The notes under the pieces were generated by a model, which made no database searches, was not told the origin of the DNA, and was given only the letters and a program-made list of their open reading frames with translations. From Robbsia andropogonis (GTDB taxonomy: Bacteria > Pseudomonadota > Gammaproteobacteria > Burkholderiales > Burkholderiaceae), in NCBI RefSeq assembly GCF_000970345.1, contig NZ_LAQU01000006.1:207236-271235 (forward strand): DNA of 64,000 nucleotides. The letters are read 5' to 3'. Below, in pieces: positions 29,525 to 39,300 of the stretch (its first letter is position 1; each line of letters opens with the position of its first letter). Position numbers and translations under genes: made by a program.

Positions 29525-30538
29525 TTACTCAGCAGCGTCGGACTTGTCTGATTCGCGTGCTTTGCCGGTACGATCAGCCTTGTCGACGTCGTGGGCCGCC
29601 GATGCATCGGCGTTTGCGGATGCATTATGCTTGCTGGCCGGCTGCCAGCCGGCCAGCGCCGCCGCAAACGGCTTGCGCGTGGGCGACGCCGCCCCGGCGA
29701 CAGGCACCCCCGTCATGGCAGGCGCCTCATCCGCATCCGCCTCGACATCGGCCGCGCGCTCACCCGGCAACGGAGCGGGATCGCTGCCCGCCTCATCCGC
29801 CAGACGCGCCTCGATATCCTCGACACGATCGACGCCCAATGCCCCATCGGCCCCGCTGACAACGCTCACATGCACGGCAGGACATACACGATGCTTAGGC
29901 ACCATCGGCAGCGACAGGACGATTTCCTCGTCGATCAGATCCAGCAGATCGAAGGCGGGTGACCCCACGATCACATCCTCGTCCGCATCGTCCCCTGCCA
30001 ACGCATCCGCCTGGTATTCATCGCGCGCAACGCGGTAACCCGCCTCCACGGATACAGGCCAGGAAAACGGCTGCATGCAACGCTGGCACTCCAGCCACAC
30101 CGCGCCGTCGATCGACAGCGTCAAATGCGGTTGCATCGATTGAAACGCGCCGCGCGAATGGTTGGCCTCCTCATGCCCCGCTGGCCGCGCCGCGGCGCTC
30201 GACGCCGGCAGCAGCGCATCGCGCCGGCGCATGACTTTGCGCATCTCTCCTCGTGCCTGCCAGCGCAACGGCGAATCGGCGGCCGTTGCCGGCGCATCGG
30301 CGGGAACCAGATCGCGCATGCGCGGCAACTCACCCAAGTGGATCACGCCGCGCGTTTCCCGGGCAGTACGGATGAAACCGTCGAGGTCGAAGGCGTGCAA
30401 GGCGTCCGCGCGAGACCGGCCAACCGCTGTTTCATCGACGTGGCTGACCGCTTGGCCGGAGCCCTGCTCAGCGCCGGCTTCCCCCGATCCGCCACCGACA
30501 CCTGCTGCCCCGTTTCCCGTGCCGTTCGCATTCATCAC
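29525..30538 (-). CDS. yceD: YceD-family (DUF177) protein, long form
   Basis: Member of the family required for 23S rRNA accumulation in E. coli and plants. The 337-residue product has the core ECQRCMQPF (CxxC) and DEEIVLSLPMVPKH...C segments. The family is usually 170-200 residues; here there is a Gly-rich N-terminal stretch of about 45 residues and a C-terminal tail of about 110 residues rich in Ala, Asp and Glu. A GGGAGG site precedes the ATG pair. rpmF follows, 248 bases away. Confidence 0.88.
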   Translation of the reverse strand: MMNANGTGNGAAGVGGGSGEAGAEQGSGQAVSHVDETAVGRSRADALHAFDLDGFIRTARETRGVIHLGELPRMRDLVPADAPATAADSPLRWQARGEMRKVMRRRDALLPASSAAARPAGHEEANHSRGAFQSMQPHLTLSIDGAVWLECQRCMQPFSWPVSVEAGYRVARDEYQADALAGDDADEDVIVGSPAFDLLDLIDEEIVLSLPMVPKHRVCPAVHVSVVSGADGALGVDRVEDIEARLADEAGSDPAPLPGERAADVEADADEAPAMTGVPVAGAASPTRKPFAAALAGWQPASKHNASANADASAAHDVDKADRTGKARESDKSDAAE

Positions 30539-30614
30539 AGCCTCCCGCGCCTGCCCTGCCCGGCGAAAAACAGAAAATAGTAAGATGCGAGTTGTTTCCC
30601 GTCAAGTACTTATC

Positions 30615-31283
30615 ATGTCCAATCCGTTGTACGCCGCCCCGCCGACGCTCGTCCTGGCGAGCAGTTCCCGCTACCGGGCCGAGCTGTTATCCCGCTTGCG
30701 CCTGCCGTTTATCTGCGACGTTCCCGATGTAGACGAAACGCCGCGCGCGGGCGAAGCACCGGCTGAGACGGCGATGCGTCTTGCCATCGCCAAGGCCCAC
30801 GCGGTAGCGGTGCGGCATCCTGACGCACTGGTCATTGGCTCCGATCAGGTCGCGGTCTGCAACGGCGTGCAACTGGGCAAACCAGGCAATCACGCCCGGG
30901 CGCTCGCGCAATTGCAGAGAATGCGGGGTCAACGCATCGTCTTTCATACTGCCGTCTGCTTGCTGGATGGCCGGGTCACGGCGCGGCCATCCACCGATGC
31001 ACGAACGGATGGCTCCCAGACTTCAACGGCTTGCCTTACCTCCGACGTCCTGACCTCGGTCACGATGCGCGATGTCGACGATGCGACGCTCGACGCCTAT
31101 TTGCGCGCGGAGCAACCGTATGACGTGGCTGGCAGCGCCAAAGTCGAAGGCCTGGGCATCGCCCTGCTGGAAAATGTTCGCAGCGACGACCCGACCGCCT
31201 TGATCGGCCTGCCGCTGATCACCGTCAGTCATTGGCTACGCCAGGCCGGCGCGCCATTGTTCGCATCGGCCGCTTGCGGCTAA
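30615..31283 (+). CDS. Maf/YceF-type nucleoside-triphosphate pyrophosphatase
   Basis: Hydrolyses non-canonical or methylated nucleotides (m7GTP for the YceF subgroup). The 222-residue product shows LASSSRYRAELLSRL, the catalytic IGSDQVAV, GKPGNHARAL and KVEGLGIALLENV. Within the family the DVAGSAKVEGLGI region resembles YceF, and the neighbouring yceD gene fits that. The start at MSNPLYAAPP is preferred; an ATG ten codons upstream is possible. An insertion of about 15 residues (RVTARPSTDARTDGSQTS) lies in the middle. Confidence 0.9.
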   Translation: MSNPLYAAPPTLVLASSSRYRAELLSRLRLPFICDVPDVDETPRAGEAPAETAMRLAIAKAHAVAVRHPDALVIGSDQVAVCNGVQLGKPGNHARALAQLQRMRGQRIVFHTAVCLLDGRVTARPSTDARTDGSQTSTACLTSDVLTSVTMRDVDDATLDAYLRAEQPYDVAGSAKVEGLGIALLENVRSDDPTALIGLPLITVSHWLRQAGAPLFASAACG

Positions 31284-31321
31284 TATTCGGGCCGCATCCG
31301 TATTTACGCACGAGAACTGTC

Positions 31322-32068
31322 ATGACCCAACCGGGCACCTTGTACCTCATCCCGAATACCCTTGGCGAGGGCGGCGACGATGCATTGCGCCAGGTCCTGC
31401 CTGATCCGGTACGGGCCGTCGCACGACGCCTGCGGTATGTCGTCGGCGAGAATGCAAAGGCGACGCGCGCCTTCCTGAAACGGGTGGGGACCGATGTTCC
31501 CATCCAGGAGATTCAGATCAGCGAACTGAATATCCGAACGCAAGCGACCCCCTCGGATGCCGTTCTCGACGCAATGCTCGCGCCCCTGCTCGATGGCCAC
31601 GACGGCGGCCTCGTGTCGGACGCGGGCTGTCCAGCGGTCGCCGATCCGGGCGCCGTGCTGGTCAGGCGCGCGCACGCCCGTGGTATCCGGGTAGTGCCAC
31701 TGGTGGGGCCGAGCGCGATCCTGCTCGCGCTGATGGCATCCGGTCTGGATGGCCAGCGTTTCGCGTTTCACGGTTACCTGCCAACCGACGCCGGCGAACG
31801 GACGCAACGCCTGCGAGAACTGGAGAAACAGTCGCGGGCGCAGAAACAGACGCAGCTTTTTATCGAAACGCCGTACCGCAACGCTGCGATGATGGATGCC
31901 TTGCTGGCGGCCTGCGCGCCACAGACGCATCTGTGTTTTGCCGCCGACCTGACCCTGCCGGGCGAGCAGATCGTCACGCTGACGCTCGCACAGTGGCGCG
32001 CGTTGCCGGCCGCGCAACGACCAGACATGGGCAAGCGCCCCGCCATCTTTTTGATGTTGGCCCGCTAG
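31322..32068 (+). CDS. SAM-dependent methyltransferase, RsmI-like
   Basis: A 248-residue member of the tetrapyrrole-methylase/RsmI superfamily. It shows TLYLIPNTLGEG at the N-terminus, the SAM-binding GLVSDAGCPAVADPGA and VPLVGPSAILLALMASGL, and LFIETPYRNAAMMDALL. These are RsmI features, but the N-terminus differs from true RsmI (LYIVATPIGNL), so this is probably the paralogue found beside maf in Burkholderiales. Its substrate, likely RNA, is inferred only. Same direction as maf, 38 bases downstream. Confidence 0.82.
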   Translation: MTQPGTLYLIPNTLGEGGDDALRQVLPDPVRAVARRLRYVVGENAKATRAFLKRVGTDVPIQEIQISELNIRTQATPSDAVLDAMLAPLLDGHDGGLVSDAGCPAVADPGAVLVRRAHARGIRVVPLVGPSAILLALMASGLDGQRFAFHGYLPTDAGERTQRLRELEKQSRAQKQTQLFIETPYRNAAMMDALLAACAPQTHLCFAADLTLPGEQIVTLTLAQWRALPAAQRPDMGKRPAIFLMLAR

Positions 32069-32155
32069 CGGGCACCGCCGCGACACGTGCCGCGGATCAA
32101 ACGCCGAGAGGGCAACGTCTGCACGTGCGCCCCGCGGTTCCATGCGCCTTGGCGT

Positions 32156-33304
32156 TCAACGCACGCTATTGGGACTGTCGATCAATTCACCGACGGCGGC
32201 GGCACCCATCGATGCCCCCAAGGATGTTCCGAGTCGACGCGCCACGCGATCGGCAAGGCTGTCCTTGACAGTGAAGTCACGGATGCGCGGCGCCTTGAAT
32301 ACGTTACGCGCCACATCGCCGGTGTCGCCGGTCGCATCGGCCAAACCCATCTGCACTGCTTGCTCGCCATTCCAGAACGCGCCGGAGAACATATCCGGCG
32401 TTTCATGCAAGCGATTCCCGCGTCCGTTCTTGACGGCCGCGATAAATTGCTGGTGGATCGAATCGAGGAGCACCTGCAGACGTTGCTTCTGATCGTCCGT
32501 TTGCGGCGAGAACGGGTCGCCGATCGCCTTGTTGACGCCGGCGGTCTGGACCCGTCGCTCCACGCCCAGCTTTTCGAGCAGGCCCGGGAAACCGAACCCC
32601 TCCATGATCACGCCGATGGAACCGACGATGCTGGCCGGATCCACGTAAATCTTATCCGCCGCCGCCGCCACATAGTACGCACCCGATGCACCCACATCAC
32701 CGATCACGGCATAGACGGGAATGGTCGGATGGTCCTTGCGCATGCGCTGAAGATTGCGATAGATGATCCCCGCCTCCACCGGACTGCCACCCGGGCTATT
32801 GATCTTCAGCACGATCCCCGCCGTGCTCGGATTCTTGAACGCGGCGTTGAGCGACGCGTTGATATTGTCAGAGCTGGCTTGCGTATTCGCGGCGATGACG
32901 CCGCTCAACGTGACCACCGCCGTGAATTTCGCATCGGCATCGACAACCGGCTTGCCTGGCCCACGTAACCTTACAACACCGACGATCACGCCAAGCACGA
33001 TTGCCAACCACAGAAAACGGAAAAAAATGCGCCAGCGCCGCGCGGCGCGCTGCTCACGAATTGCCGCCATCGCCGCCTTGGCCAACGCCTCGCAGGCCCA
33101 GCCTTCGCCGCGGGGCCCGGACGGCCCCTGTGGTCCCGTCGGACCGCTGTCTCGCGGCCCCGACCCCCCGCTACCGCCATGCCCGGCACCACCGTTTCCG
33201 CCCGCTGTCGACCCGCCTGCCGATGTTGAGGTCACTACCTCGCCGCCTGCACGCCAGACGGGTTCCTGCTCGGCCGTGGTCCGGCCGTTGTCATCCACAT
33301 TCAT
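32156..33304 (-). CDS. sppA: S49-family signal peptide peptidase (SppA-like)
   Basis: Inner-membrane serine protease that degrades cleaved signal peptides. The 382-residue product has one membrane helix (about 91-110), the catalytic Ser in GDVGASGAYYVAAAAD and Lys in TAGVNKAIGDPF, matching the short bacterial SppA. The first 65 residues are Gly-rich and include five consecutive collagen-like GXY triplets (GPTGPQGPSGPRGEG). Same direction as the HAD phosphatase downstream of rluC. Confidence 0.92.
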   Translation of the reverse strand: MNVDDNGRTTAEQEPVWRAGGEVVTSTSAGGSTAGGNGGAGHGGSGGSGPRDSGPTGPQGPSGPRGEGWACEALAKAAMAAIREQRAARRWRIFFRFLWLAIVLGVIVGVVRLRGPGKPVVDADAKFTAVVTLSGVIAANTQASSDNINASLNAAFKNPSTAGIVLKINSPGGSPVEAGIIYRNLQRMRKDHPTIPVYAVIGDVGASGAYYVAAAADKIYVDPASIVGSIGVIMEGFGFPGLLEKLGVERRVQTAGVNKAIGDPFSPQTDDQKQRLQVLLDSIHQQFIAAVKNGRGNRLHETPDMFSGAFWNGEQAVQMGLADATGDTGDVARNVFKAPRIRDFTVKDSLADRVARRLGTSLGASMGAAAVGELIDSPNSVR

Positions 33305-33388
33305 CTTCTTTGGCGCCCCTAGTCTGATCCAATCCGGATCGATTCCTGCTCGATTACATCGTGTATGCGTGACAAGCGTGGCAAGCCC

Positions 33389-34048
33389 TCATCCGTTCGA
33401 CGCCAGCCATTCGTGCAGTTGCGTGACCGAATCGGCGCAGAAAACCGGCGCAAGCGCCCGCAACGGCTCCGGCCGATGCGCCCCATAGGTCACACCGATA
33501 CCGGCCACGCCGGCATTGATCGCCATTTGCAGGTCATGCGTGGTATCGCCGATCATGACGGTACGATCCACATCCTGTCCCAACTCGCGCATCAATTCCT
33601 GCAGCATCGCCGGATGCGGCTTAGAAAACGTCTCGTCGGCACAGCGCGTGGCGTCAAATAACGTCGCCAGCCGCGTCTGCGCCAAAGCGCGCGTCAAGCC
33701 GACACGACTTTTTCCTGTTGCCACAGCAATGAAATAGCCTGCTTCGCGTAAACCTTCGAGCATGTCACGCGCACCGGGGAACAAGGCCAGATGCGGCTCA
33801 CCAGTGACGAAGTGATATTTGTATCGTTCGACAAGACGAGGATAGTCGGACGGGTCGAGCGTCGGTGCGACCGTTTCCAGCGCATCGCGCAGCCCGAGGC
33901 CGATCACATAACGCGCGGCATCGCCGCCCGGCACCGGCAGACGCAGGTCACGGCAGGCGGATTGCAGACAATGCGCGATATGGGCGGTCGAATCGCTGAG
34001 CGTTCCATCCCAGTCGAACACAAGTAGATCGTATCGGTCTCTGGCCAT
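33389..34048 (-). CDS. HAD-superfamily phosphatase
   Basis: A 219-residue haloacid-dehalogenase-like hydrolase, subfamily IA. The nucleophile motif is VFDWDGTLSDS, motif II is VATGKSR, Lys lies in FSKPHPAM and the acidic motif is MIGDTTHDLQMA. It resembles phosphoglycolate phosphatase but lacks features that would fix the substrate. The start at MARDRYDLLVFD matches the family; upstream codons do not. It ends the rluC-HAD-sppA run and lies 18 bases after rluC. Confidence 0.88.
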   Translation of the reverse strand: MARDRYDLLVFDWDGTLSDSTAHIAHCLQSACRDLRLPVPGGDAARYVIGLGLRDALETVAPTLDPSDYPRLVERYKYHFVTGEPHLALFPGARDMLEGLREAGYFIAVATGKSRVGLTRALAQTRLATLFDATRCADETFSKPHPAMLQELMRELGQDVDRTVMIGDTTHDLQMAINAGVAGIGVTYGAHRPEPLRALAPVFCADSVTQLHEWLASNG

Positions 34049-34065
34049 CGGCGTATAAATAAAAA

Positions 34066-35139
34066 TCAGTCTGCAGCCCGTAATTGGACCAGAAATCGTT
34101 GGCATTCGGCGGGCAACGCCGCCTCCAACTGGAGCATTTCGCCGCTGGCCGGATGAGTAATGCGCAATTTTGCCGCATGCAAAAACATACGCTTGAGGCC
34201 CGGGGTGGCATTCGCCCGTGCCAATGCCTTGTTCAACGCAAAATCCCCGTATTTGTCGTCGCCGGCGATGGGCGCGTCCAGATGCGCCAGATGCACGCGA
34301 ATCTGGTGCGTCCGTCCGGTTTTCAACTGCGCCTCCACCAGCACGAAACCGTCTGGGGCGCCCGCTATCGCCGGCAGGCGTACATCAGCGTCGCCCGTCC
34401 GGGTGTCAGGACCCCGGAAGCGCTCCATCAGCGTGAAAACGGTATGCGCGGCCTGCCCCTCTGGATCCACGCTGACACGGCGTTCGCCCTCGGCATTCAC
34501 GTATTTGTGCAGGGGGGCCTTCACCACGCGCTTCATATCGCGCCAGCCGCCTTCGGGAGCGCGGACGCATGCCAGATAACGCTTGTCGGTCTGATTCTCG
34601 CGCAATTGCGCGTGCAGATGCGTCAACGCGGCCCGCTTCTTGGCCAGCATCAGAATGCCCGACGTTTCCCGGTCCAGCCGGTGTACCAGCTCGAGGAAGC
34701 GGGCATCGGGCCGCGCCGCGCGCAGTTGCTCGATCACACCGTGACTGACGCCACTGCCGCCGTGCACTGCCACGCCGGCCGGTTTATCAATGACGAGCAG
34801 GTGCGGGTCCTCGAACAGGATAGGAAACTGCGCAGGGGGGACGTACGCATTACGCAGTGTCGCGTCGACTCCGTCCTGCCCGCCGTTCGTGGCCGTGCGC
34901 ACGGGAGGCACGCGCACGATATCGCCACAGACCAGACGATATGTTGCGTCAATGCGTCCCTTGTTTACCCTGACCTCGCCGGAACGCAGAATGCGATAAA
35001 CGTGGCTCTTCGGCACGCCTTTACAGACGCGCAGCAAGAAATTATCGATGCGCTGGCCCGCATCCTCGTCGTCGATTTCAATCATCGCGACACGATCCGC
35101 GAAAGCCTGTTGCCGGGACATTTTGCCTAACTCTTTCAT
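34066..35139 (-). CDS. rluC: 23S rRNA pseudouridine synthase, RluC/RluD family
   Basis: Converts uridines of 23S rRNA (955/2504/2580 for RluC) to pseudouridine. The 357-residue product has an N-terminal S4 domain (QRIDNFLLRVCKGVPKSHVYRILRSGEVRVNKGR) and the catalytic motif HRLDRETSGILMLAKK with the Asp nucleophile, plus KTGRTHQIRVHL. The start at MKELGKMS is used; a second ATG at 35121 is possible. The gene is divergent from rne, the usual rluC-rne arrangement. Confidence 0.94.
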   Translation of the reverse strand: MKELGKMSRQQAFADRVAMIEIDDEDAGQRIDNFLLRVCKGVPKSHVYRILRSGEVRVNKGRIDATYRLVCGDIVRVPPVRTATNGGQDGVDATLRNAYVPPAQFPILFEDPHLLVIDKPAGVAVHGGSGVSHGVIEQLRAARPDARFLELVHRLDRETSGILMLAKKRAALTHLHAQLRENQTDKRYLACVRAPEGGWRDMKRVVKAPLHKYVNAEGERRVSVDPEGQAAHTVFTLMERFRGPDTRTGDADVRLPAIAGAPDGFVLVEAQLKTGRTHQIRVHLAHLDAPIAGDDKYGDFALNKALARANATPGLKRMFLHAAKLRITHPASGEMLQLEAALPAECQRFLVQLRAAD

Positions 35140-35151
35140 TCTGCCTATAAT
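35123..35151 (+). promoter_or_regulatory. Possible promoter toward rne
   Basis: TTGCCT (35123-35128), 17 bases, then a perfect TATAAT (35146-35151). Initiation near 35158 would leave a leader of about 1.18 kb before rne. It overlaps the start of rluC on the other strand, and the -10 is nearly palindromic (TTATAG on the minus strand), so it could serve both genes. Another promoter closer to rne cannot be excluded. Confidence 0.5.
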
Positions 35152-35334
35152 TTGCCCAGCAAGTCGCGTCTGCGGAGACCTGACGGTGCAGACGCTGCGT
35201 GGAATAGAGGTACTATCTCACGGCCCGAGGTCTTTCCCGACCCAGACGGCGTCTGTCCGGCATACATCCCTGACCGGACTTGCCCTGGTGCGACCAATCG
35301 GCATTTTACCGCACCACGGGGGGTTACCCACCCG

Positions 35335-35754
35335 TCAATACCGGGTAACACGTAGCACGCACGTCGCAAGAGACCGGCAAGGACTTTGCCCACAGGCAGG
35401 TTCGGTCATCGTCTCGCGCCGATGGGCGTTGGGTTGTGGCATGAAAGAATTTTCCCGGCCAGCGTGACGTCTCGCCCCGACTTCGGCGATCAATGACGGC
35501 ACGCTGGCCGGTTGTGAAGTGATTGGGACCGGTGGCCGACGCGCCTCTTCGAGCGCATCGCCGCCGGCGAACAAGTTGCAATGGAAGGTGTTGCCGTTGT
35601 ACACGAAGTACGCAACGGTACACGAATGCGCTAGCGGAGAGCGGCCCACCAGGTCGATCGAGCGAAAGCACCGGCCCCGAATCTTCGGGTCGGACGCCAT
35701 GCGGTAAAGGGGGAAGCGCTCCCGGACAGGTCGCCATGCGGCCGCGAACGTCAC
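35335..35754 (-). CDS. Possible hypothetical protein (weak)
   Basis: A 139-codon frame on the minus strand, starting MTFAAAWRPVRERFPL or at the internal MASDPKIRGRC. In my hand count of the first 74 codons, 58 end in G or C, which is coding-like, and the segment LAHSCTVAYFVYNGNTFHC reads like protein. The last third is less convincing. No family is recognised, there is no clear ribosome site and the plus strand is also open here. It may be part of a decayed gene or no gene at all. Confidence 0.25.
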   Translation of the reverse strand: MTFAAAWRPVRERFPLYRMASDPKIRGRCFRSIDLVGRSPLAHSCTVAYFVYNGNTFHCNLFAGGDALEEARRPPVPITSQPASVPSLIAEVGARRHAGRENSFMPQPNAHRRETMTEPACGQSPCRSLATCVLRVTRY

Positions 35755-36275
35755 GACGGCGCCCCTGCTTCCGCTCGCTCCTCTTCGCCCTTGCGGCGCC
35801 GGAACGCCCGCCCTGTACGCGGTGGCCGCCGGCGACGCCTGCCCGGATCAGGGCAGCCGCATCTGTGTACCGCATGACGCGAGGTGGTCAGCCACCCAGT
35901 GTCCGCGTGACAATGTGCGGCAGTCCGTTCCGCCGCGAAATGACGTGGTGGCACGCGACGGCTTCCCCTTCCGCGCCGCCGCGCCGGTTTCATCGCGCGC
36001 GGCCCGTGCATCTTGACCGTGTACAGCCGCACCCGGCATCGCGTCGCCCATCGGCGGCCGTTGTCGGCGCATGCCGCGCGTTCGCAAGACACCGCGGCGC
36101 AGCGGCCCACGACACCGGTACGGTTCCCACTTCACGTGCGCTTCGGCCGTGGCAGGCCCCGCGTGCACCGCCTCCTCCGGCGGACTGCACCGGGCCTGTC
36201 CGGGGCACCGTCCCCGGCGCCGGCGCCATTCTCCGCCATCGCTTCGACTCCCGCGTGTATTGCAGTTTAAAAAGC

Positions 36276-36321
36276 GCGGCACGCGGCTGTCCGTTATTCG
36301 GACACCAGCCCGCAGTGCCGC
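36276..36321 (+). promoter_or_regulatory. Long stem-loop in the rne 5' leader
   Basis: A nested hairpin: outer arms GCGGCAC/GTGCCGC, middle GCGG-CTG/CAG-CC-CGC with a one-base bulge, inner TCCG/CGGA around a TTATT loop, about 18 pairs in all. It ends 13 bases before the rne ATG and leaves the GGAG ribosome site (36324-36327) single-stranded. The E. coli rne leader also uses hairpins for feedback cleavage by RNase E; a similar role here is inference. Confidence 0.65.
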
Positions 36322-36334
36322 ACTGGAGTCGTTT

Positions 36335-39300
36335 ATGAAACGCATGTTGTTTAATGCGACGCAGCAGGAAGAACTGCGCGTCGCGATCGTCGATGGCCAG
36401 AAACTGATCGACATCGACATCGAGACCGCTGGTCGCGAACAACGCAAGGGGAATATCTACAAGGGTGTCATTACCCGCGTCGAGCCGTCTCTAGAAGCCT
36501 GCTTCGTGAACTACGGCGAGGACCGCCATGGTTTCCTGCCCTTCAAGGAAGTGGCCCGTCAGTACTTCCGGGAAGGCGTGGATATGCGCACCGCGCGTAT
36601 CCAGGACGCATTGCGTGAGGGACAGGAGCTGATCGTCCAGGTCGAGAAAGAAGAACGCGGCAACAAGGGCGCGGCGCTGACGACATTCATCTCGCTGGCC
36701 GGGCGCTACCTGGTGCTCATGCCGAACAACCCGCGCGGCGGCGGCGTGTCGCGTCGCATCGAGGGCGACGACCGGCAGGAATTGCGGGAGACGATGGCGC
36801 AACTGGTCTGCCCGGAAGGCATGAGCATGATCGCGCGCACGGCAGGCATCGGTCGCAGCGCCGAGGAATTGCAGTGGGACCTGAACTACCTGCTGCAACT
36901 GTGGCGCGCCGTGGAAGGTGCCGCCGAAAGCATGAAGGCACCGTTGCTGATCTATCTCGAGTCCAGCCTGGTGATTCGTGCGATACGCGACTACTTCCAG
37001 CCGGATATCGGCGAAATCCTGATCGATACGCAGGAAATCGAGGAACAGGCCCGTGCCTTCATGAGCGTGGTCATGCCCGGCAGCATGGGCAAGGTCAAGC
37101 GCTATCACGACGATGTGCCGTTGTTTTCCCGGTTCCAGATCGAACATCAGATCGAAACCGCGTACTCGCGCACGGTAACGCTGCCGTCCGGCGGCGCGAT
37201 CGTCATCGACCATACCGAGGCCCTTGTCTCGATCGATGTCAACTCGGCCCGCGCCACCAAGGGAGCGGACATCGAGGAAACCGCGACCCGCACGAACCTG
37301 GAAGCCGCCGACGAAGTTGCCCGGCAACTGCGCCTGCGCGACCTTGGCGGGCTGATCGTGATCGACTTCATCGACATGGAGTCGTCGAAGAGCCAGCGTG
37401 AAGTCGAGCAACGCCTGAAGGATGCACTGCGCCACGATCGCGCGCGGGTGCAGATGGGCAAGATTTCGCGTTTCGGCCTGATGGAACTGTCGCGTCAGCG
37501 GCTGCGTCCAGCCTTGTCCGAAGGCAGCCATGTGACCTGCCCGCGTTGCAACGGCACCGGCCACATCCGTGATACGGAGTCATCGGCACTGCAAGTCCTG
37601 CGCATCATCCAGGAAGAGGCGATGAAGGAAAACACCGCCGCGATCCACACCGAAGTACCAGTGGACGTGGCGGCTTTTCTGCTGAACGAGAAGCGCTCGG
37701 AAATCCACAAGATCGAGTCGCGGTTCAAGGTTGCCGTGCTGATGATCCCGAACAAGCATCTGGATACGCCGCACTATAAGCTGGAGCGCCTGCGTCATGA
37801 CGACGCGCGACTCGACGAACCCCGCAGCAGCTACAAGATGGCGATGGAAGCCGCACAGGCGCTGGAAGCAGAAAGCACGGTCAGCCGCCGCACGGCGGAA
37901 ACCAAGCCACGCCAGGAAGCCGCCGTCAAGGGCATCACGCCGGACCAGCCGGCACCGATTTCGACGCGTCGCGAAAGCCTCGAACAATCGACTCAGGCAA
38001 GTGCGCCGACATCGGCCACGTCCAAGCAAGCCCCGGCCGAAGCCGGTTTCTTCGGCTGGATCAAGCGCGTGCTCGGCTTGGGCACCTCGGCCGGTGCCGA
38101 CGGCACCGCACCCGGTTCGACCGCGGCGACCGATGCCTCGCGCTCGTCCACATCGGCGAGCAAGCCGGTATCGGCGGCGGGTGCCAATGCAAGGGGCGAC
38201 CGTAGCGCGCGCGGCGAGCGCGGTGCGCGCGGCAACAATCGCGCCGACGGCGCCGAGCGCGTCACGGCCCGTAACGGCGAGCGCACCGAGCGCGGCGACC
38301 GTGCGTCGGCAAACGGGGCCAATGGCGTCGCTCGCGACGGCCAGAAGCCGCGGAACGGCCGCCGCGATGAGCGCACGGCGGGCGCCGCGCCGAACGGCAA
38401 CGTGGTCGCGGCCGACACCAAGGAAAACCGGGAACCGCGTGAAGGGCGTGAAGCCCGCGAAGGTCGTGACAATCGGGACGGCCGGGAAAGTCGCGAACAA
38501 CGCATGGCTACCCAAGGTGCGCCAGCGGAACGGCCGCGCCGTGAACGCCAGGAGCGTGGCGAACAAGGCGAGCGCGCCGAGAAGACCGAACGTCCGGAAC
38601 GCGGCGAACGTTCGGCATCGGGGCGTGGCGAACGCGGGGAACGTCGCGAACGCCGGTCGTCCGATGCGGTGGCGGCGGAACGCGCCGAATCAGGCGCCGA
38701 AGCAACCGTCGAGGCACTCACGCAACCAGGCGTGGCGGCGCATACCGCGCACGACCCGGCTATTGCGTCCCGTACGCCAAATGTCGTGGCCGAACCGGTG
38801 GAAGCATTGGGTGCGGTAGCCATCGCGGCTGACGGCTTGCTTGATCCGACATCCGTCTCGGGCGATCCCCAAGCAGTGCAAGGCGAACGTACCGACGGCG
38901 CACGCGATGGTGAAGAGCGTCGCCGTCGTCGCCGTGGCAGACGTGGCGGGCGCCGTGAGCGGGAAGAAGATCAGGCCGAGCGGGATGGCCAGAGCGGTCA
39001 AGCCGGCTCCGAAGACGGTGTACCCGTGAACGTCAATCACGCGGCCGATGTCGCGGAGGGCGACGGCCATCTGGTGCCGACGTCACCGGTTCAGACGCAT
39101 GCAGCATCGACCCGTGCGACGCCGGTGGAGACAGCGGCACCGGTCACGGCGTCAGCGCACGCTGCCGAAACCGAGAACCCGGCCTCCGCGGCGGTTGGTG
39201 AGGCGCTTGCGACACCCCAGACGCCCGTGGCACCGGTTATCCCTGACACGTTGGCGTACACCGTGGCAACGCCTGCCACGCAACACGCCGACGCGCCGAC

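Larger units (their letters stand above)
35140..36334. other. rluC-rne intergenic region / rne leader
   Basis: About 1.2 kb between divergent rluC and rne, unusually long. It holds a promoter candidate at its left edge, small hairpins (CAGACGGCGTCTG near 35243), a minus-strand reading frame with coding-like third positions (35335-35754) and a long stem just before rne (36276-36321). RNase E leaders are autoregulatory in enterobacteria; the length here would be compatible with that, but no known leader family is recognised. Confidence 0.5.

Noticed and set aside
34084..35130. A 348-codon plus-strand frame opposite rluC
   Set aside because: Antisense to a full S4/pseudouridine synthase gene; no motif or ribosome site of its own.
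36491..37564. A 357-codon minus-strand frame opposite the RNase E catalytic domain
   Set aside because: Shadow of the conserved catalytic region; it breaks every expectation for a separate gene and has no family features.
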